This document shows, one piece after another, positions 1-11,429 of a stretch of DNA of 64,000 nucleotides. How positions within the stretch are numbered: position 1 is the stretch's first letter; every line of letters begins with the position of its first letter. A program made the position numbers and the translations under genes. Origin of the DNA: Manis javanica. Taxonomy: Eukaryota; Chordata; Mammalia; Pholidota; Manidae. The notes under the pieces are model-generated. The model searched no databases and had not been told where the DNA came from. It saw only the letters and a program-made list of their open reading frames with translations. The stretch is from assembly GCF_040802235.1 (NCBI RefSeq), contig NC_133158.1, positions 43,218,001 to 43,282,000 on the forward strand, in the 5' to 3' direction.

Positions 1-1385
1 ATGAGATTTGCATCAAATTTCTCATCAGAGGCAATGTAAATGAGAAGACAGTGGAGCAACCTTTTAAAAATACTGAAAAAACACATCAATTAAGAATTCT
101 ATACCTAGCAAAAATATCCTTTAAAAAAATGAAGGCAAATAAAGACTTTTTTAAACATAAAAATGTGAATGGCTTCATCCCCAGCAGACCTGCACTGCAG
201 AAAATGTTAAAGAAGTCCTGGCAGAAAGAAAATGATATTGAATGGAAGCTATATCAGAAATGGTAACTATTATATACTTACATATTTTTTTATTACCTAC
301 ATATCTTTAACTGTTAGATATTTAACTATTGAACAAAAATAACCACAATGTATTGTTGGATTTATGAATAGGTAAAATTAAAATTCATGACAAAAATAGC
401 ATGAAGGCTGGGAAGGGAGAAATGGAAGCATACTATTTTAAGGTTCTTGTTTAAACATTAAAGAGTATACTATCACTTGAAGGTAGACTTGATAAGTTAA
501 CGATATATATTATAAATCCTAAAATAGTTACCTTAATAAGCCAAAAATTGAGATAAAATGAAATTATGGAAAATGCTTTGCTAACTCAAAAGAAGGCAGA
601 AAAAGAGGGAAGGGAGAATGAAAATAGATTGGGCAAACAGAAAACAAATAGCAAAATGATTTTCTCAAACTTAATTGTATTAATTACACAGTAAAATAAA
701 TGGTCTAAATATTTCTAGGATAGTCAAAATTACTTTGAAAAAGAAGAACAAAGCTGAAGGACTAACATTACATGAAATCAATAATTATTTTAAAGCTGAA
801 GTGACCAAAACAATGTGACACCAGTGGAAAAAGGAGAAGGGGAAGAATGGCACAGAATACATATTGCAGAAATAAACTGACACATGTATGAATGTGATTT
901 TTGACAAAAGTGCCAAGAGTATCAGTGGAAGAAGTGCAAGCTTTCAACAAATGGTGGTGGGACAACTGAACATGTAATATGCAAAAAAAAAAAAAAAAGA
1001 GACCTTGTATCTATATGTCATACCATATGCAAAAACAATTAATTCACAATGGGCCATAGACCTAAATGCACAACCTGGAACTACAGAAGTCCTAGAAGAA
1101 AACTGAAGAAAATATTTGTGACTGCGTTAGGTGAGAATTTTTTAGATATGGCCCCAAAAGCACAATCCATAAGAGAACCAGTTAAACAAGACCTCCTCCA
1201 AATTGAAAACATCTGCTGTTTAAAAATGACTGTTAAGAGAATGAAAAGACAAGCCCATCATATGGGTGCAAATGTCTGCAAAGCATATATCTGACAAAGG
1301 ACTTGTATCCATAATATATAAGGAACTCTCAAAATTCAACAACAAGAAAACAAACAACCTGATTAAGATCATCATTTGAGAAAAT
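1..1385 (+). repeat. Decayed L1 (LINE-1) fragment
   Basis: The first 270 bases read as the end of an L1 ORF1-like frame (ending in ...WKLYQKW). From about 700 to 1385 the sequence has the A-rich vocabulary of L1 ORF2, including the stretch around 1040-1290 (dependent on the usual 'LKMTVKRMKRQAHHMGA'-like segment). All frames are broken. Orientation is plus. Subfamily was not determined. Confidence 0.55.
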
Positions 1386-1509
1386 AATTTTGTTACCCTT
1401 TTCTTTTTAATTCCTATTTTTGTGTATATTTTATAAAATACATAAATTTTACTAGAATAATTGCCTTATGTCATGATGAGAAGTTATTTGTATTTTGATC
1501 CAGGCAAAT

Positions 1510-1700
1510 CTTTGTTATAGGGGACTGTCCTGGGCATTGTAGGAGGTTTAGCAGAATCCCTGGCCTCTGTTCATCCCTCTATTCATTGGTCACCCTGAGA
1601 TGACACCATGTAAATATCTCCAGACACTGCCACATGTTCCAAGAGGTAAAAGTGACTCTGGTCAAGAATTACTGCCTTACAGAACACATGGATACAAAAT
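1510..1700 (+). repeat. hAT-Charlie (MER5-like) relic
   Basis: The text 'ggggactgtcctgggcattgtagg' followed by 'ctccagacactgccacatgttcc' and a '...aattactg' end is the recognisable skeleton of MER5-type non-autonomous hAT elements. A second member lies near 30.0-30.2 kb. Recognition is by memory of the consensus, not by alignment. Confidence 0.5.
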
Positions 1701-2249
1701 TCCATATATAGGGAACACTGGAAATTTTCTGCAGAGAAAGGGGTGCACACTGACAAAGACTCCCTTGACCAAACTTTAGTGAGGCTCCCTTGAGTCCTTT
1801 TCTCCACGAGGCTTTTCCTAAGCCCAGACTTAGAGAATACTGCTAAGCCAGTTCATCCAGAATTCCCTTACCTTTAACAGCTAATTAAGTTCCTTCCCCA
1901 CTTCTCTTGATCCTAACCAAGTTCCTCTTAGTAATTCTCTTTCCTCTCCCTCACCCTGCCTGCTGACCGCAAATCCCCATTTGTCCTTGTATTCTACCTT
2001 GAGCTCAATCTCTCTCCTCTACTGCACCAGTCTTGAGTTATATTCTCCTTGCCATTTTTAACAAGGGCCCAGCGCAATTTTTTTTCTCTATAACAATACT
2101 TAAGAAAGGTTTGCAGCACCTCTCCAGAAGGAAAGCCCCATGGTGGCCATACGGAAACCTGGCTGTACCTTTGTACCCTTCAGTAGCCTGAGTCTCAGCC
2201 CTCTTACGGGTTCTTTTTGTTTTCATCTTTATATCATCCATTCACAAGA

Positions 2250-2690
2250 ATTTATAAAACATGAATAATAATTAGCAAATATGTACCAATCACCTGGGTT
2301 GAGAAAACATATACCATTGGTTACCTTCCTTCTATTACCCTTTGTCCCCCTGAGGGCCCCCTATTCTGATAACCACATTCTTGCTATTCTTTAGTTTTAC
2401 TACCTCTCCATCTTTCCTGATGCAATACATGGGCTATTGTTGCCTGTTCTGGAACTTTATATAAATGAGATGATACTGTGTATTTCCTCTATGGCCTGAC
2501 TCTGGTTCACCGTTTTGTTTTGGACTCAGCCATCTTGCCTGGACCTCCAGCTCTTCTTCCTCTCTGTTCTGTAGAATTTTGCCACATAGGCATCCCGCCA
2601 CCTAGGTGTGCACTCCACCGCTCATGCACTTGGGTGGACCCCAGGTGTTGCTGTTATAAACAATGCTGTATGAACATGGCTCCCAGGGGT
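2250..2690 (-). repeat. L1 relic, antisense
   Basis: The plus strand shows the inverted 3' ORF2/UTR type text of old L1 copies, such as 'aactttatataaatgagatgatac' and 'gctgttataaacaatgctgtatgaacatgg'. This means the element runs on the minus strand. It is heavily diverged. Confidence 0.5.
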
Positions 2691-2699
2691 ATGTGAAAG

Positions 2700-2860
2700 A
2701 GTTTGCATAGTGGTTTCTCAAACTTAGCATGAAGCAGAATCCCCTGGAGGGCATATTTAAGTGGTGGAGGTATGTGTGGGTGATCATTTGTGTTGAAGCA
2801 CACTAGGTGATCTGACGCTGCTGGTCTCTGGACTGCACTTTGAGCACCAGGGTCTACACC
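2700..2860 (+). repeat. hAT-type non-autonomous DNA transposon relic
   Basis: It begins 'gtggtttctcaaacttagcatgaagcagaatcccctggaggg' (shortened here) and ends 'ctgcactttgagcaccag', the usual terminal wording of MER1-group elements. Similar copies lie near 21.1, 22.95 and 34.4 kb. Confidence 0.45.
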
Positions 2861-3084
2861 TAGAAGTGGAATTGTTGGACCTCCAAATGCACCCTGTTCA
2901 ACTTGACTGGAAAAGGCCAAGCTACAGCCAAGCAGGTGGTCTGCGTGGTGTGAGCTCTCACGGTTCCATTTCTTGCAGGTTACACAGCCAGGCAAGAGGA
3001 AGGCAGCCATACTGGGGTCTTGGAAAGATGGGTAGGCCTTCTTACTTTTCTATGTCCTTCAATATGGCTCTTAATGTGGTTTAA

Positions 3085-3235
3085 AATATTGTTATTATAA
3101 TATCTTGGTATAGTAACAGGGGTAACTACACTTACTGTGGTGAACATTCAGTAGTTTCATATAATTATCAAATCACTATGTTGTACATTTAAAACAAATA
3201 TAATATTGTATATCAACTATATTCCAATAAAAAAA
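3085..3235 (+). repeat. L1 3' end
   Basis: The block 'ttgtacatttaaaacaaata' followed by 'tgtatatcaactatattccaataaaa' is the canonical 3' terminus and polyadenylation signal of mammalian L1 elements in plus orientation. Confidence 0.65.
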
Positions 3236-3369
3236 AACCTATTAAAAATTAAGAAAATATTGTTTGACATCAATTATGAAAATGGAGTCAACTTGAAAAA
3301 GGCTGGTGATCCATGGCTTCAAAACAGGTAACAGCAGTACACAGAGCTCCTCTGAGTTCCTGGACTCTG

Positions 3370-3520
3370 CCTGCATTGACTCCTGTTAACAGCCACACAA
3401 AGCAAATCCTATTATTATTCCTGTTTTACAAGTAGAAAACCAGGCATATAAACCAGGGAGGAATAACCGCCCAATATCATATATCTGGAAGTGTCTGTGT
3501 TGGAATCAAATTCAGGTCAG
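3370..3520 (+). repeat. MIR SINE relic
   Basis: The segment reads as a MIR core: 'cctattattattcctgttttacaagtagaaaacc...' followed by 'gtgttggaatcaaattcagg'. It is an ancient SINE and strongly diverged. Confidence 0.45.
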
Positions 3521-4589
3521 ACTAATTTTAGAGGCCAGGTTTGGTTCCCACCAAATATGTCTTGATTCTGGGGGAAAAGACACCTCTGAGCTTCCCTGTG
3601 TGAATGTCGCAAAGACGCCTCGGAGGCCTGCAGCTGGAGACTGAGCCACGTGGGCCCCTGATAACACAGGGCTCCCTGGGCGCTGGGCCTGGGCCAGTCC
3701 TTGCAGGAGGCAATCACCATCTCGCCTGGATTCCCAGGCTCAAACTGCAAGACAACCAGCATCAGCTAAGGCAAAATGTCTATGTTTGACTGCAAGACAG
3801 ACCCACATGCAACGCATAGAGATGAGGCAGCAGGCATGTTAGGGCGGCAGTGGTGTGGCTGCATAAGAGAGCTGCCTTCAGACATAGCTCATGTCCACAC
3901 AGAGGGGGATTTTCAGATAGCAACTTACTTTTTCCTGATATTTCTCTGCCATATCCACATCTCCATTTGGTAATACATGATTGCAAGCAGAAGCTGAATC
4001 AGGTTTTGTATTGTTCAGTTCAGAGTTAACCATCCTCTTTTTCAGTTCAGCTTAAAATCAAGCAGATCAGGGAGAGCACAATTCAGAAGCTGGGTGCATC
4101 AATCCCAGAGCCAAACCCACCTCTACACATCCTGGGACGCACCATGAGCTCATTAGTGGTTAGTGACTGGTAAAGAAATGCCAGGGGCACTCCAAGAAAC
4201 CAAATGTCCCATAAGGACAAATGGTGGCTCCCGGCTCACAGGACTTCAAGAATACGCGGCCATACCCCACAAGGTTATTTAAAACTAGGTTTTTCCTGCC
4301 ACAAGTCTGGGTTGAATATCAAAAATGTTTTCACCATAAATTTAAATGGTGGCAAAGGATGAAACTTCTGACACATATCTAAAATTCACATTTAAAAATG
4401 AAATTATTGTAGAACTATTTCCAACAGAGCCAAGGGAATATAAGTATTACAATACTTTGATACCCAAATCTATAATTTAAAAAGAATACATGAACTCTTA
4501 AGTTCTTTTACTCTGTTCCTTTTCACCCTTGACTTCATATTTTTGTTTCATATATCCTATAATTTTGTTTCATTTTAATTCTAAGGTAA

Positions 4590-4960
4590 ACACACAGTGT
4601 ATGTTAATGTCATTCACTTTATTTTATTTTTTCCAGTTACTGACCAATAGTTGACTTACATTGCTATATATGTTTCAGGTGTATGCATGATGGTTTGATT
4701 TATAAATGGTGAAATGATTACCATAGTTAAGTTCAGCTCACATCTATCTCCTCATATACATATATTATCATTTTATTTTGGAAAGCATTTAATTGACCAC
4801 TTTATCATACTTGTCTGTACCCAAAAATTGCATATGTGTACATTTGAAATTCATTTTTAAAAATGTCTAGGGCAAGTCTCTAAACATTAAGTTGTATACA
4901 GCTAATAATCTTGGACAAAAGTAAATTAAAATTTTCCCTTTAGTTTAAATAAATATTATA
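4590..4960 (-). repeat. L1 3' UTR relic, antisense
   Basis: The plus strand reads 'agttgacttacattgctata' then 'tttcaggtgtatgcatgatgg' and 'tcacatctatctcctcatat', the reversed 3' UTR of old L1 copies. No coding part is visible here. Confidence 0.5.
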
Positions 4961-7375
4961 AAAAATATAAAGCCCCTACTTACCTCCAATACACCTTTTT
5001 ACTTGATGATGTGACGTTGACTAGTTGGATGGAAACGCAGAGCTGTTCTCCTACACCTTGAAATCATACAAAACATATAAAAACCAAAACCAAGGAGAAT
5101 AAATGAGAATACTGTTCCAGGTATGTTTTCATTGCTTAGATTGGTTGTGTGATGAAGCAGATTCATAGTTCTCGGGATCCTTTCCATAAATTTTGAGTAT
5201 TTTAATTCTAAGGTAAATGGATAAGGCACAGAGCCTTGCTGTTAATTTAATACCAGAACCAACAATTTTTTTCTGATGCTCTCTGTGCTGTTTTTCATGG
5301 GACCCTCCCCCCAGGAGCTATGCAGTCTTCTTCAATACTGACCCATTAAAGGGCAAGGTTATAGAAACAAGAGGCAAAGAGGAATGCATTCCTTTCACTG
5401 AAAGTGGGAGGTAGGTGATTTTGAAAGGCAATTGATTTTAAAGAATCCTTAGGAATCTGGCAGTCCGAAAATTTATTCCCTCCACCCCCTCACCAGGCTT
5501 TTGGAAAGACTGTGTGCCCAGGGGGTCCCAGCCCATGTTGAAGACCACAGCCGCCTCAGTTGGCCTCGCTGCACCCAGGCAGGTGACATCATTGGTCCTC
5601 GGGGCTTGCACCCCTGTGACCACTCGTTGCAGCTGGATCAAAAATAGGACTTTGTGAATAGCGTCCCTCCCTCTGTTTTGTAAACTGAAATTCCTCGAAA
5701 GCAAAAATCTTGTGGGTTTTGTCTGTACATCTTAAACGTTTGTCCCTTTCTTAGATCATCTTTGAAAATCAGCGTGGGTTTCAGGAGCAGGGCAGTCTCC
5801 GTAATTAAATACAGTTTCTTCTTATTCATGACCCTCAGCACCTAGACGCCGTTGTCATGCCGACCTGAGTGCGTTCACCGATGCTGGCTCTGGCAGAGTC
5901 AAGCGCCTGGCTGCTCACAAAAGGTCTGATCCGTGTCCGGGGTTTGAGGACAAGACAGCAGGGAGTTCCGGGGCGGGAGGCGGGAGCCCCACCCCCCAGC
6001 TCTCCTTTCTCCCGCTCTTACCTTCCTCACTACTGCACACCCCCGTCGGTGGAGGTGGGGTCACTGTCCCAGGCTCTCCTCTCCCTCCTAAGGCTGGGGT
6101 AGGGAGGGGAGAAACCCAGGTGCAGTAGGACTTTCCCATTCCTGCGCAGGGCAGGTCTGTGTCCACCCAGGCAGGCTCCACCTGTCCATGGGGGTGGGGC
6201 TGGCTGCCCCTCCACTTCAGATTAGTTTCGTTTTTGAAATAATCCTCGCAGGATTTACATTTGCTTTTTCTCTTGAAAGTGTTCTGCCTTCCTCAAACCC
6301 TCTGATGTTTAAACTTTTCATGGTGAAAGGGAGAATACCCTGTACTTTAGATCCTACGCTCTCTGCCCGGCCAGCCGAGCTGAGCGCCGGGAATGTGGAG
6401 AGCCGAGAGCCTGCCTGGGAGTGGGGGCGTGCCCACGTCGGGAGGGCGGAGAACCCCGGCCCTTGGGTCTGTTGCAAGGTGAAAGGGCAAACTCGCTCAG
6501 ACGGTTTAGGAGCCAGTCGGGCTGACGGCTGAGGGTTAGCATCACGTGACCCTGCTTCCATCAGTGGATCTGACCAAATAATTCCAAGAACCCCACCTGC
6601 AAGGCCAGCAGCCTCCCGCGGTGGGGAGTGCAGGTCCCGGCAGCGCCTGGGTGCCCTCTGCCGGCTCCCAGGCCTGTCTACCTCCCTCCATCCGGCAAGC
6701 TCAGTGTCCCCCAACTCGGTGGCGCCCGCTACCCAAGCTCAGCGGAAGGGGGTCCGCGGGCATCTCCCCACACTCACGGCGCACTTGTGCGCATGCCTTG
6801 TCTCTCCCAGCCCTGCCTCCCCCACCCCACGGCTCCGGTACCGACAGCGTCCTCGCCTGAACCCTCCTCTCGAACCTTCTATTCATCAGGATTGGCATAG
6901 ACGCCTTGTCTCTGAGCTTCCAACCCCTCACCCCCTCACCGGACTGCTGACTGTCCGGTTTGCACTCCTTCGCAGGAAATAGAAAACGATGTCAATGATG
7001 ATGGGCGTTCGGGGTGGGCTCCGAGGCCGCGGCAGCGCAGGTGAGAGTTCCCCAGTGCGCTCCCCCTTAATCGGCTCCCTCGGAGAGCCCCTTCCCTCGC
7101 CCCCTCCACCTTCCCACCTCCTCAAGCAGAAAAGCCGCGGGACCCCGCGGACTGTTCGTGGTGGGTCCTCGGGAACCCAGCAGCCTGGTGGCCCGAAGGG
7201 GGATCGGCCGCGCTCCGAGCCGGCCGGCTTCGCTCTGCCATCGTCACCCCCGTAACCACTACCGCCTGCGCCCCTGCGCGCACCCGCCGCGGTGGGCCCC
7301 GCAGCCAGCCGCCCCAAAGCCTCTCCGAGCCCCTGGCCGGCTGGGGGGTGCGCGGACCCTGCAACGCGACACTCA

Positions 7376-7397
7376 CCTGTCACCGCGCCGCGGCGAG
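7376..7397 (-). other. MX1: Candidate MX1 non-coding exon 1 (with splice donor)
   Basis: On the minus strand the sequence reads GTGACAG followed by GTGAGTG, a near-perfect splice donor, with the last exon base at 7376. A TATA-like CATAAAG lies about 48 bases upstream, placing the start near 7393-7400 and giving a very short leader exon. The position, about 7 kb past the MX2 3' end and in the same orientation, matches the order of human MX2 and MX1. The transcription start is estimated, not seen. No coding exon in the window confirms the gene. Confidence 0.4.
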
Positions 7398-7420
7398 TGC
7401 GCGCCGCCCGCGCCCCTCTG

Positions 7421-7430
7421 CTTTATGCAG
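7421..7430 (-). promoter_or_regulatory. MX1: TATA-like box, candidate MX1 promoter
   Basis: The minus strand reads CTGCATAAAG, about 65 bases downstream of the ISRE-like site and about 45 bases upstream of the GTGAGTG donor. The spacing is close to that seen in the MX2 candidate promoter. Confidence 0.4.
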
Positions 7431-7439
7431 CTCCAGCAC

Positions 7440-7473
7440 CGCCCCTCGCTGCCAGCGCCGCCCCTCGCTGCCA
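7440..7473. repeat. 18-bp-period direct repeat
   Basis: The 16-mer cgcccctcgctgccag occurs twice in tandem, separated by two bases, between the TATA-like box and the ISRE-like site of the candidate MX1 promoter. GC-box-type factors could bind it, but that is inference. Confidence 0.6.
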
Positions 7474-7490
7474 GCCCGCCCCCGGCCTCG

Positions 7491-7505
7491 GAGAAACGAA
7501 ACTCC
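7491..7505 (-). promoter_or_regulatory. MX1: ISRE-like element 1, candidate MX1 promoter
   Basis: The plus strand reads GAGAAACGAAACTCC. It contains the IRF core AANNGAAA (AAACGAAA) and ends in the ISRE-typical GAAACT. The spacer between the two GAAA blocks is one base rather than two, the same variant seen at the MX2 promoter. Confidence 0.55.
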
Positions 7506-7555
7506 TGGTCGCCAAGGATCCAGGCGTGGAAGGGCCCAGGCTGTGGACCTCGGCA

Positions 7556-7570
7556 GAATCGAAACCGAAC
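7556..7570 (-). promoter_or_regulatory. MX1: ISRE-like element 2, candidate MX1 promoter
   Basis: The plus strand reads GAATCGAAACCGAAC, containing AANNGAAA (AATCGAAA). It lies about 65 bases upstream of element 1. Known MX1 promoters carry more than one ISRE, so a second weak site is plausible. Confidence 0.35.
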
Positions 7571-9109
7571 CCTAAGGAATGCCCCCTTCCCGCCCCCACA
7601 TACATACGCAGGCCTGAGCTCAGCCTCCCCGGGTGCCCTTAGCCTGCGCCGGTGCCAGCAGCATCGAGCTCCCTCGGGCCCCACCCCGCACCAGCTGCAT
7701 CAGAAACTCGGCGGCTGCGTCCAGTGGCCTGGGTTTTCAGGCCCTTCTGGTGATTCTGCAGCAGTTTGAGAACGGCTGCTCTAATGGCCTGTCGTGGAAG
7801 CTGAACTACAGCCTTAACTAGCCCGTCAGTTAATCCCTGGTGTTCCAAAGATGCACTGATAACGGGTGTCTTATATCCCCGCGGGAGGTTCTCTGGGCTC
7901 GCACCAGCTGGGATTCAAGAGCCTTCTATGTTGATGGCAGCTCCCCCTCCAGCCCGTCCCCATGGTAGGCCCGCTTCATCTTCTTCCTGTTACTCTTAGA
8001 AATAAAAGTCAGTTATTTTACCAGCAAAAATGGATCTATTTGGGAATAGCAGAGAATTGCAATTCAGGACAGGAAAGGTATGGCAAAACCATAAACACAG
8101 TGAATGAAGGAGAGGAACGTTATCTCACGGAGAAGAAGGAAGAAGTTAGCCGGAGTTGTTTTGAAGGAAAGTGCATCAGAGAAAAGCCAGCGGTTTCAGG
8201 GTGAACTCAGCTTCTCACTGGCTGAGTTGCAGGGGTAGCCGACTTCTGTGGGAGATGCCCTGTATATGTCTCCGTCTTGGGGTCTGTAACTGTAACTGAC
8301 GGCTCCTTCTGGTTGAAGATCCTCCTATTGGGGTCTGTGATTGACAGTGCTTCCTATAACTGATGTGGAGCACTTTGTGGCTCCCTTGCTCCTAGCCTCC
8401 TGACTCCACTTCAGTGAGGTTTTCCTTTATTTTCACACTCTCTTCCCAATTCTCCTTGTCCTCTTCAAGCCCACCCTGGAATTTGGCTCTGATTTCTGGA
8501 AATGGGTAGAAGTGGGGGACTGAAGTCAAGCAGACCCAGCAGCGGCCCACCCCATGGTGGCTCGGTGGGTGAGGAGTTAACATTTCCCTTGGGAAGGGGC
8601 TAGCATGCCCCCTCCATTTTCCTGAGCTCAACTCAGTCCCTGACAACAAGCCTCCTCCCCCCAAGACTCCTGTAATCAGGAAGGACTGTCCCACCCCAGT
8701 CCAAGGCCTGGGGTCAGAGAAAGCCTGTATAGAACTATGGCCACCACCAAGATCAGGGGAGGAGACCCCACCATGCAACCATCTGGCCGGAAGTCCCCCT
8801 TGCTCTGCAGAGTCCAGTGCTGAGTTCTGGGCAGCCCCAGCCCGGGTGGCCCTAATTAGCAGGAAACTTTGGCCACTCATTCCTCTGGGCCTTAGTTACT
8901 TCTGGTTGGTTACTTCAGGGCTGGGACCAGGAGGTGGGTGAGGGGCATGCACTCATGCACCATAGATGCAAACAAGCCCCCTTTTGATTTGGCACCTCAG
9001 GCACTAATCATGCCTCCCCCTCTCCTGGTGGCCTGAGATTCAGGTACTTCCTTGCTTCTAGTTTGCACATGATATGGCAGATCCCTGAGAGGCAGGAGCT
9101 TATATGAGT

Positions 9110-9285
9110 TGTAATTAAGTAATAATACAATCATAGTTCCTGTGCTCTGAGTACTAGTAGGTGCCAGGTGCCAGCACAGGAGAATGGCTCCGTTCATGAC
9201 AGCTCTGTGGGGGGGGTAAGATTATCACCCCCGTTTTGCACATAAGGACACTGAAGCAGAGAAGTCAGGCACTGCTGGGCCTCCT
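9110..9285 (+). repeat. MIR SINE relic
   Basis: The block has the MIR order of a 'gtaggtgccaggtgccagcac' start, 'gtaagattatcacccccgtttt' and 'aggacactgaagcagagaag'. It is old and diverged, in plus orientation. Confidence 0.55.
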
Positions 9286-9469
9286 AACCAGGATAAGGGG
9301 GAGCTGAGATTGCTTCCAGCTTTTCTCCCCAAGCTTGTGCTTTCTAGCATCCTCTCCCCATGCTAAACTCACAAAAGGTGCTCCTGTCCTGAGGAAGCTC
9401 ACAGCCTTTCACCAGAACTGCTGACCATTCCTTCTCTAGAAAGAAACATGGGTTACTCTGTATTCTCCC

Positions 9470-9830
9470 AAATATGTTTGCGGGACCCCTGGAAGGTTAG
9501 CTTGACCCCCTGCCCCCATTTTGTGTCCTCCATCTTGAATAACTATGTCCCCTACATGATCCCCTGCCTCCATTTTGTGTCCTCCATCTTGAATAACCAT
9601 GTCCCCTACATGACCCCCTGCCTCCATTTTTGTTCTGTGTCCTCCATCTTGAGTAAGAAGTTTCCTGCTCAAGCCACGCCCAGTTTCCAAAAGTATAAAA
9701 GCAAAAAGGGAGCTTCGTTCAGGGTCCCAGACCGAGTCCTGTGTTTTGACGGGCTTCTGGGACCCTAGTTCGAACTAGCAATGAAGACCTCTTTTGCTCT
9801 TACATCTCGTGACTGAGGCTGGTGACTGCG
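9470..9830 (+). mobile_element. Solo LTR of an endogenous retrovirus
   Basis: The segment has LTR organisation: a repeated U3 block, then a TATA box in 'aagtataaaagc' at about 9693, then a C/T-rich R/U5-like stretch with 'gcttctgggaccc' and 'ctcttttgctcttaca'. I found no gag, pol or env next to it, so it looks solitary. Both ends are approximate and the family is not identified. Confidence 0.5.
9504..9655 (+). repeat. 54-bp tandem repeat (about 2.8 copies) in LTR U3
   Basis: The unit starting 'gaccccctgcccccattttg' and containing 'tgtcctccatcttgaataac' begins at 9504, 9558 and 9612, so the period is exactly 54. The third unit carries a short insertion after 'ccattttt'. Repeated U3 blocks are typical of gammaretroviral enhancers. 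Confidence 0.85.
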
Positions 9831-9834
9831 GCTC

Positions 9835-11105
9835 CACACAAGGGACTCAAGGAAATGGGGCACAACACGTTCAAGCTCAGCCGTTGAGATTGTCCTTAGG
9901 CTCAGCACCCCACTCAGCACTCCTGAACACGGCCCACATTGCTGCTGGCCTATCCTCTGAGGCTCCCGGACCCATCCCCCGGCCCTGCCGAGTTCCAGCT
10001 GTGATGTCCCCTGTCTATGCCACTGCCCCAGGAGCTCCTGCCAGGCCTGGGTCATGCCTCTTCTTGGCCCCCTAACGGCTTAGCTCAGGCTAAGATGCTG
10101 CTGCGTCCCAGATGGGTGTGAGGTTCTGGATAGTGAGGGATGCAGCCACCTCCTCACCGGGGCTGCCGCTTCCATGACGGCAGGGCGGTCTTACAAAGCT
10201 TGGATCCCTCCAGCGCCTATGCCCTACCAACAGCAGGTGCTCAGTAGGCACGGCCTGAGTTTAACTGGACTGAGGTGCTCAGCCACCTCAGTCCCTGGGT
10301 CCTACCCTCCTACTACTTTTTTTCACCTCCATTTTTTTCCTACCTCAATTAAAAGGTATTTGGCAAAAACACAGCATCATAGGGAAGCATGTTAGTGGCC
10401 AGTCATACCGCCCCAAGTCCTGCTGCCGGGGCAGTACATGTGCCTGGGCTCTCCCCGGTACTTTTCCGGCACTCTGACCTCCAGCCTGGCCAGGCCCCGG
10501 GCTTGCAGGGAGGAGCTGAGCTGGTGGGAATGAAAGCCGTGCCTGGCAAGCCTCCAGGCTCGGCTCCCTACCTCCCCAGCGGGGCATTTGCTCAAACCCC
10601 TGGGGGAAGCGGACAGAGGCCTGTTAACCGCTGCAGGGTGCCCCACTGCTGGGGTGCGTTCCTCACTACGCTCACTTCCTGCCGCTCAGGGGTGCTCCTC
10701 CTCCTGTCTCTGCCCGCCGGGCCTCCCCCAGGATGCAGCCTCCCTCTGTCCTTCTCCAGGCCCGGTGGAGCTGCTCTCTGTCAGCCTCACGGCCCCCCTC
10801 CCCGCCCCGTGGGCCGTGGCCTCATCACACTGTCTTGGGTCCTCTGAACGCCGATTGTGCCACCAGGCTGCCGACCGGGGTTTGCTGTTGTACTTGGATC
10901 AGCAGAGTTCCTGGCACAAAGTGTCCCAACAAATGTTCCTGGAATGAATGAGTGAGTGATGGTGAGGCGGAGGCCTGGCTTCGGTGACCTCGGGAGGGCT
11001 GCCCTCAGCCGCTCCGCGGCCTTCATGGTTTCCTCCGTGACTCTCCTTTCCCACCTCGTGTTTCCCCGTCAGCTCAGGTTCAGTTTCTGTTTCTTTTCTC
11101 CTCCT
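9835..11105. other. Intergenic, no gene seen
   Basis: This is moderately GC-rich unique sequence with several accidental open frames on both strands. I see no conserved motif, splice-framed exon or recognisable repeat. Confidence 0.4.
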
Positions 11106-11107
11106 CC

Positions 11108-11425
11108 GCTGACAGAAATGAAAGTCAGGAGGCGCAGCCCAGGGTCCCTGGGGGAAGGGGCGGTGCGGGGCCTGGGGGGCGGGGCCAGGAGGAAGAGGCG
11201 GTGTGGACCTGGGGGGCGGGGCCCGGATGAGGAGGCGGTGCCTGAAGGAATGGGCGTTGCGGGCCTGGGGGACGGTGACGGAGGAGGAGGAGGCGGTGTG
11301 GGGAGTGGCTGGGGTTGGGGGGCGGTGCCCGGAGGAGGAGGCGGTGCGAGCCTTGGGGGGCGGTGCCCAGAGGAACAGGCGGTGGGACCTGGGGGCGCGG
11401 TGCCCGGAGGAGAGGACTGTGCCTG
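11108..11425 (+). repeat. G-rich minisatellite / G-quadruplex-prone tract
   Basis: Imperfect units of roughly 35-45 bases built around GGAGGAGGCGGTG and CCTGGGGGGCGG recur at least six times. The plus strand has many runs of four to six G. The long open frames on both strands here are products of the repeat. CpG density is high although no gene starts here. Confidence 0.8.
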
Positions 11426-11429
11426 GACT

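Larger units (their letters stand above)
1..7375 (-). other. MX1: Presumed MX1 first intron
   Basis: This stretch lies 3' (minus strand) of the candidate MX1 first exon at 7376. It contains no MX-like coding exon: I found no second [12 protein letters not shown] or TKPD segment. What can be recognised is L1, hAT and MIR relics, listed separately. The 5000-6300 stretch is unique sequence in which I see no gene. Assignment as intron rests on the known MX2-MX1 gene order and is inference. Confidence 0.35.
6350..7510. other. CpG island at candidate MX1 promoter
   Basis: This interval is GC-rich with many CpG dinucleotides, densest at 6990-7480. This contrasts with the AT-rich flanks. Several long open frames cross it on both strands, as expected of GC-rich DNA, and none resembles a protein. 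Together with the ISRE-like sites at its right edge, it marks a promoter facing left. Confidence 0.6.

Noticed and set aside
1-7375. MX1 coding exons
   Set aside because: I looked for a second set of GTPase and stalk motifs and found none; only the promoter end of MX1 is in the window.
6217-7769. Several long open frames in the CpG island (165, 151, 203 codons)
   Set aside because: GC-rich DNA lacks stops by chance; the frames overlap on both strands and look like no protein.
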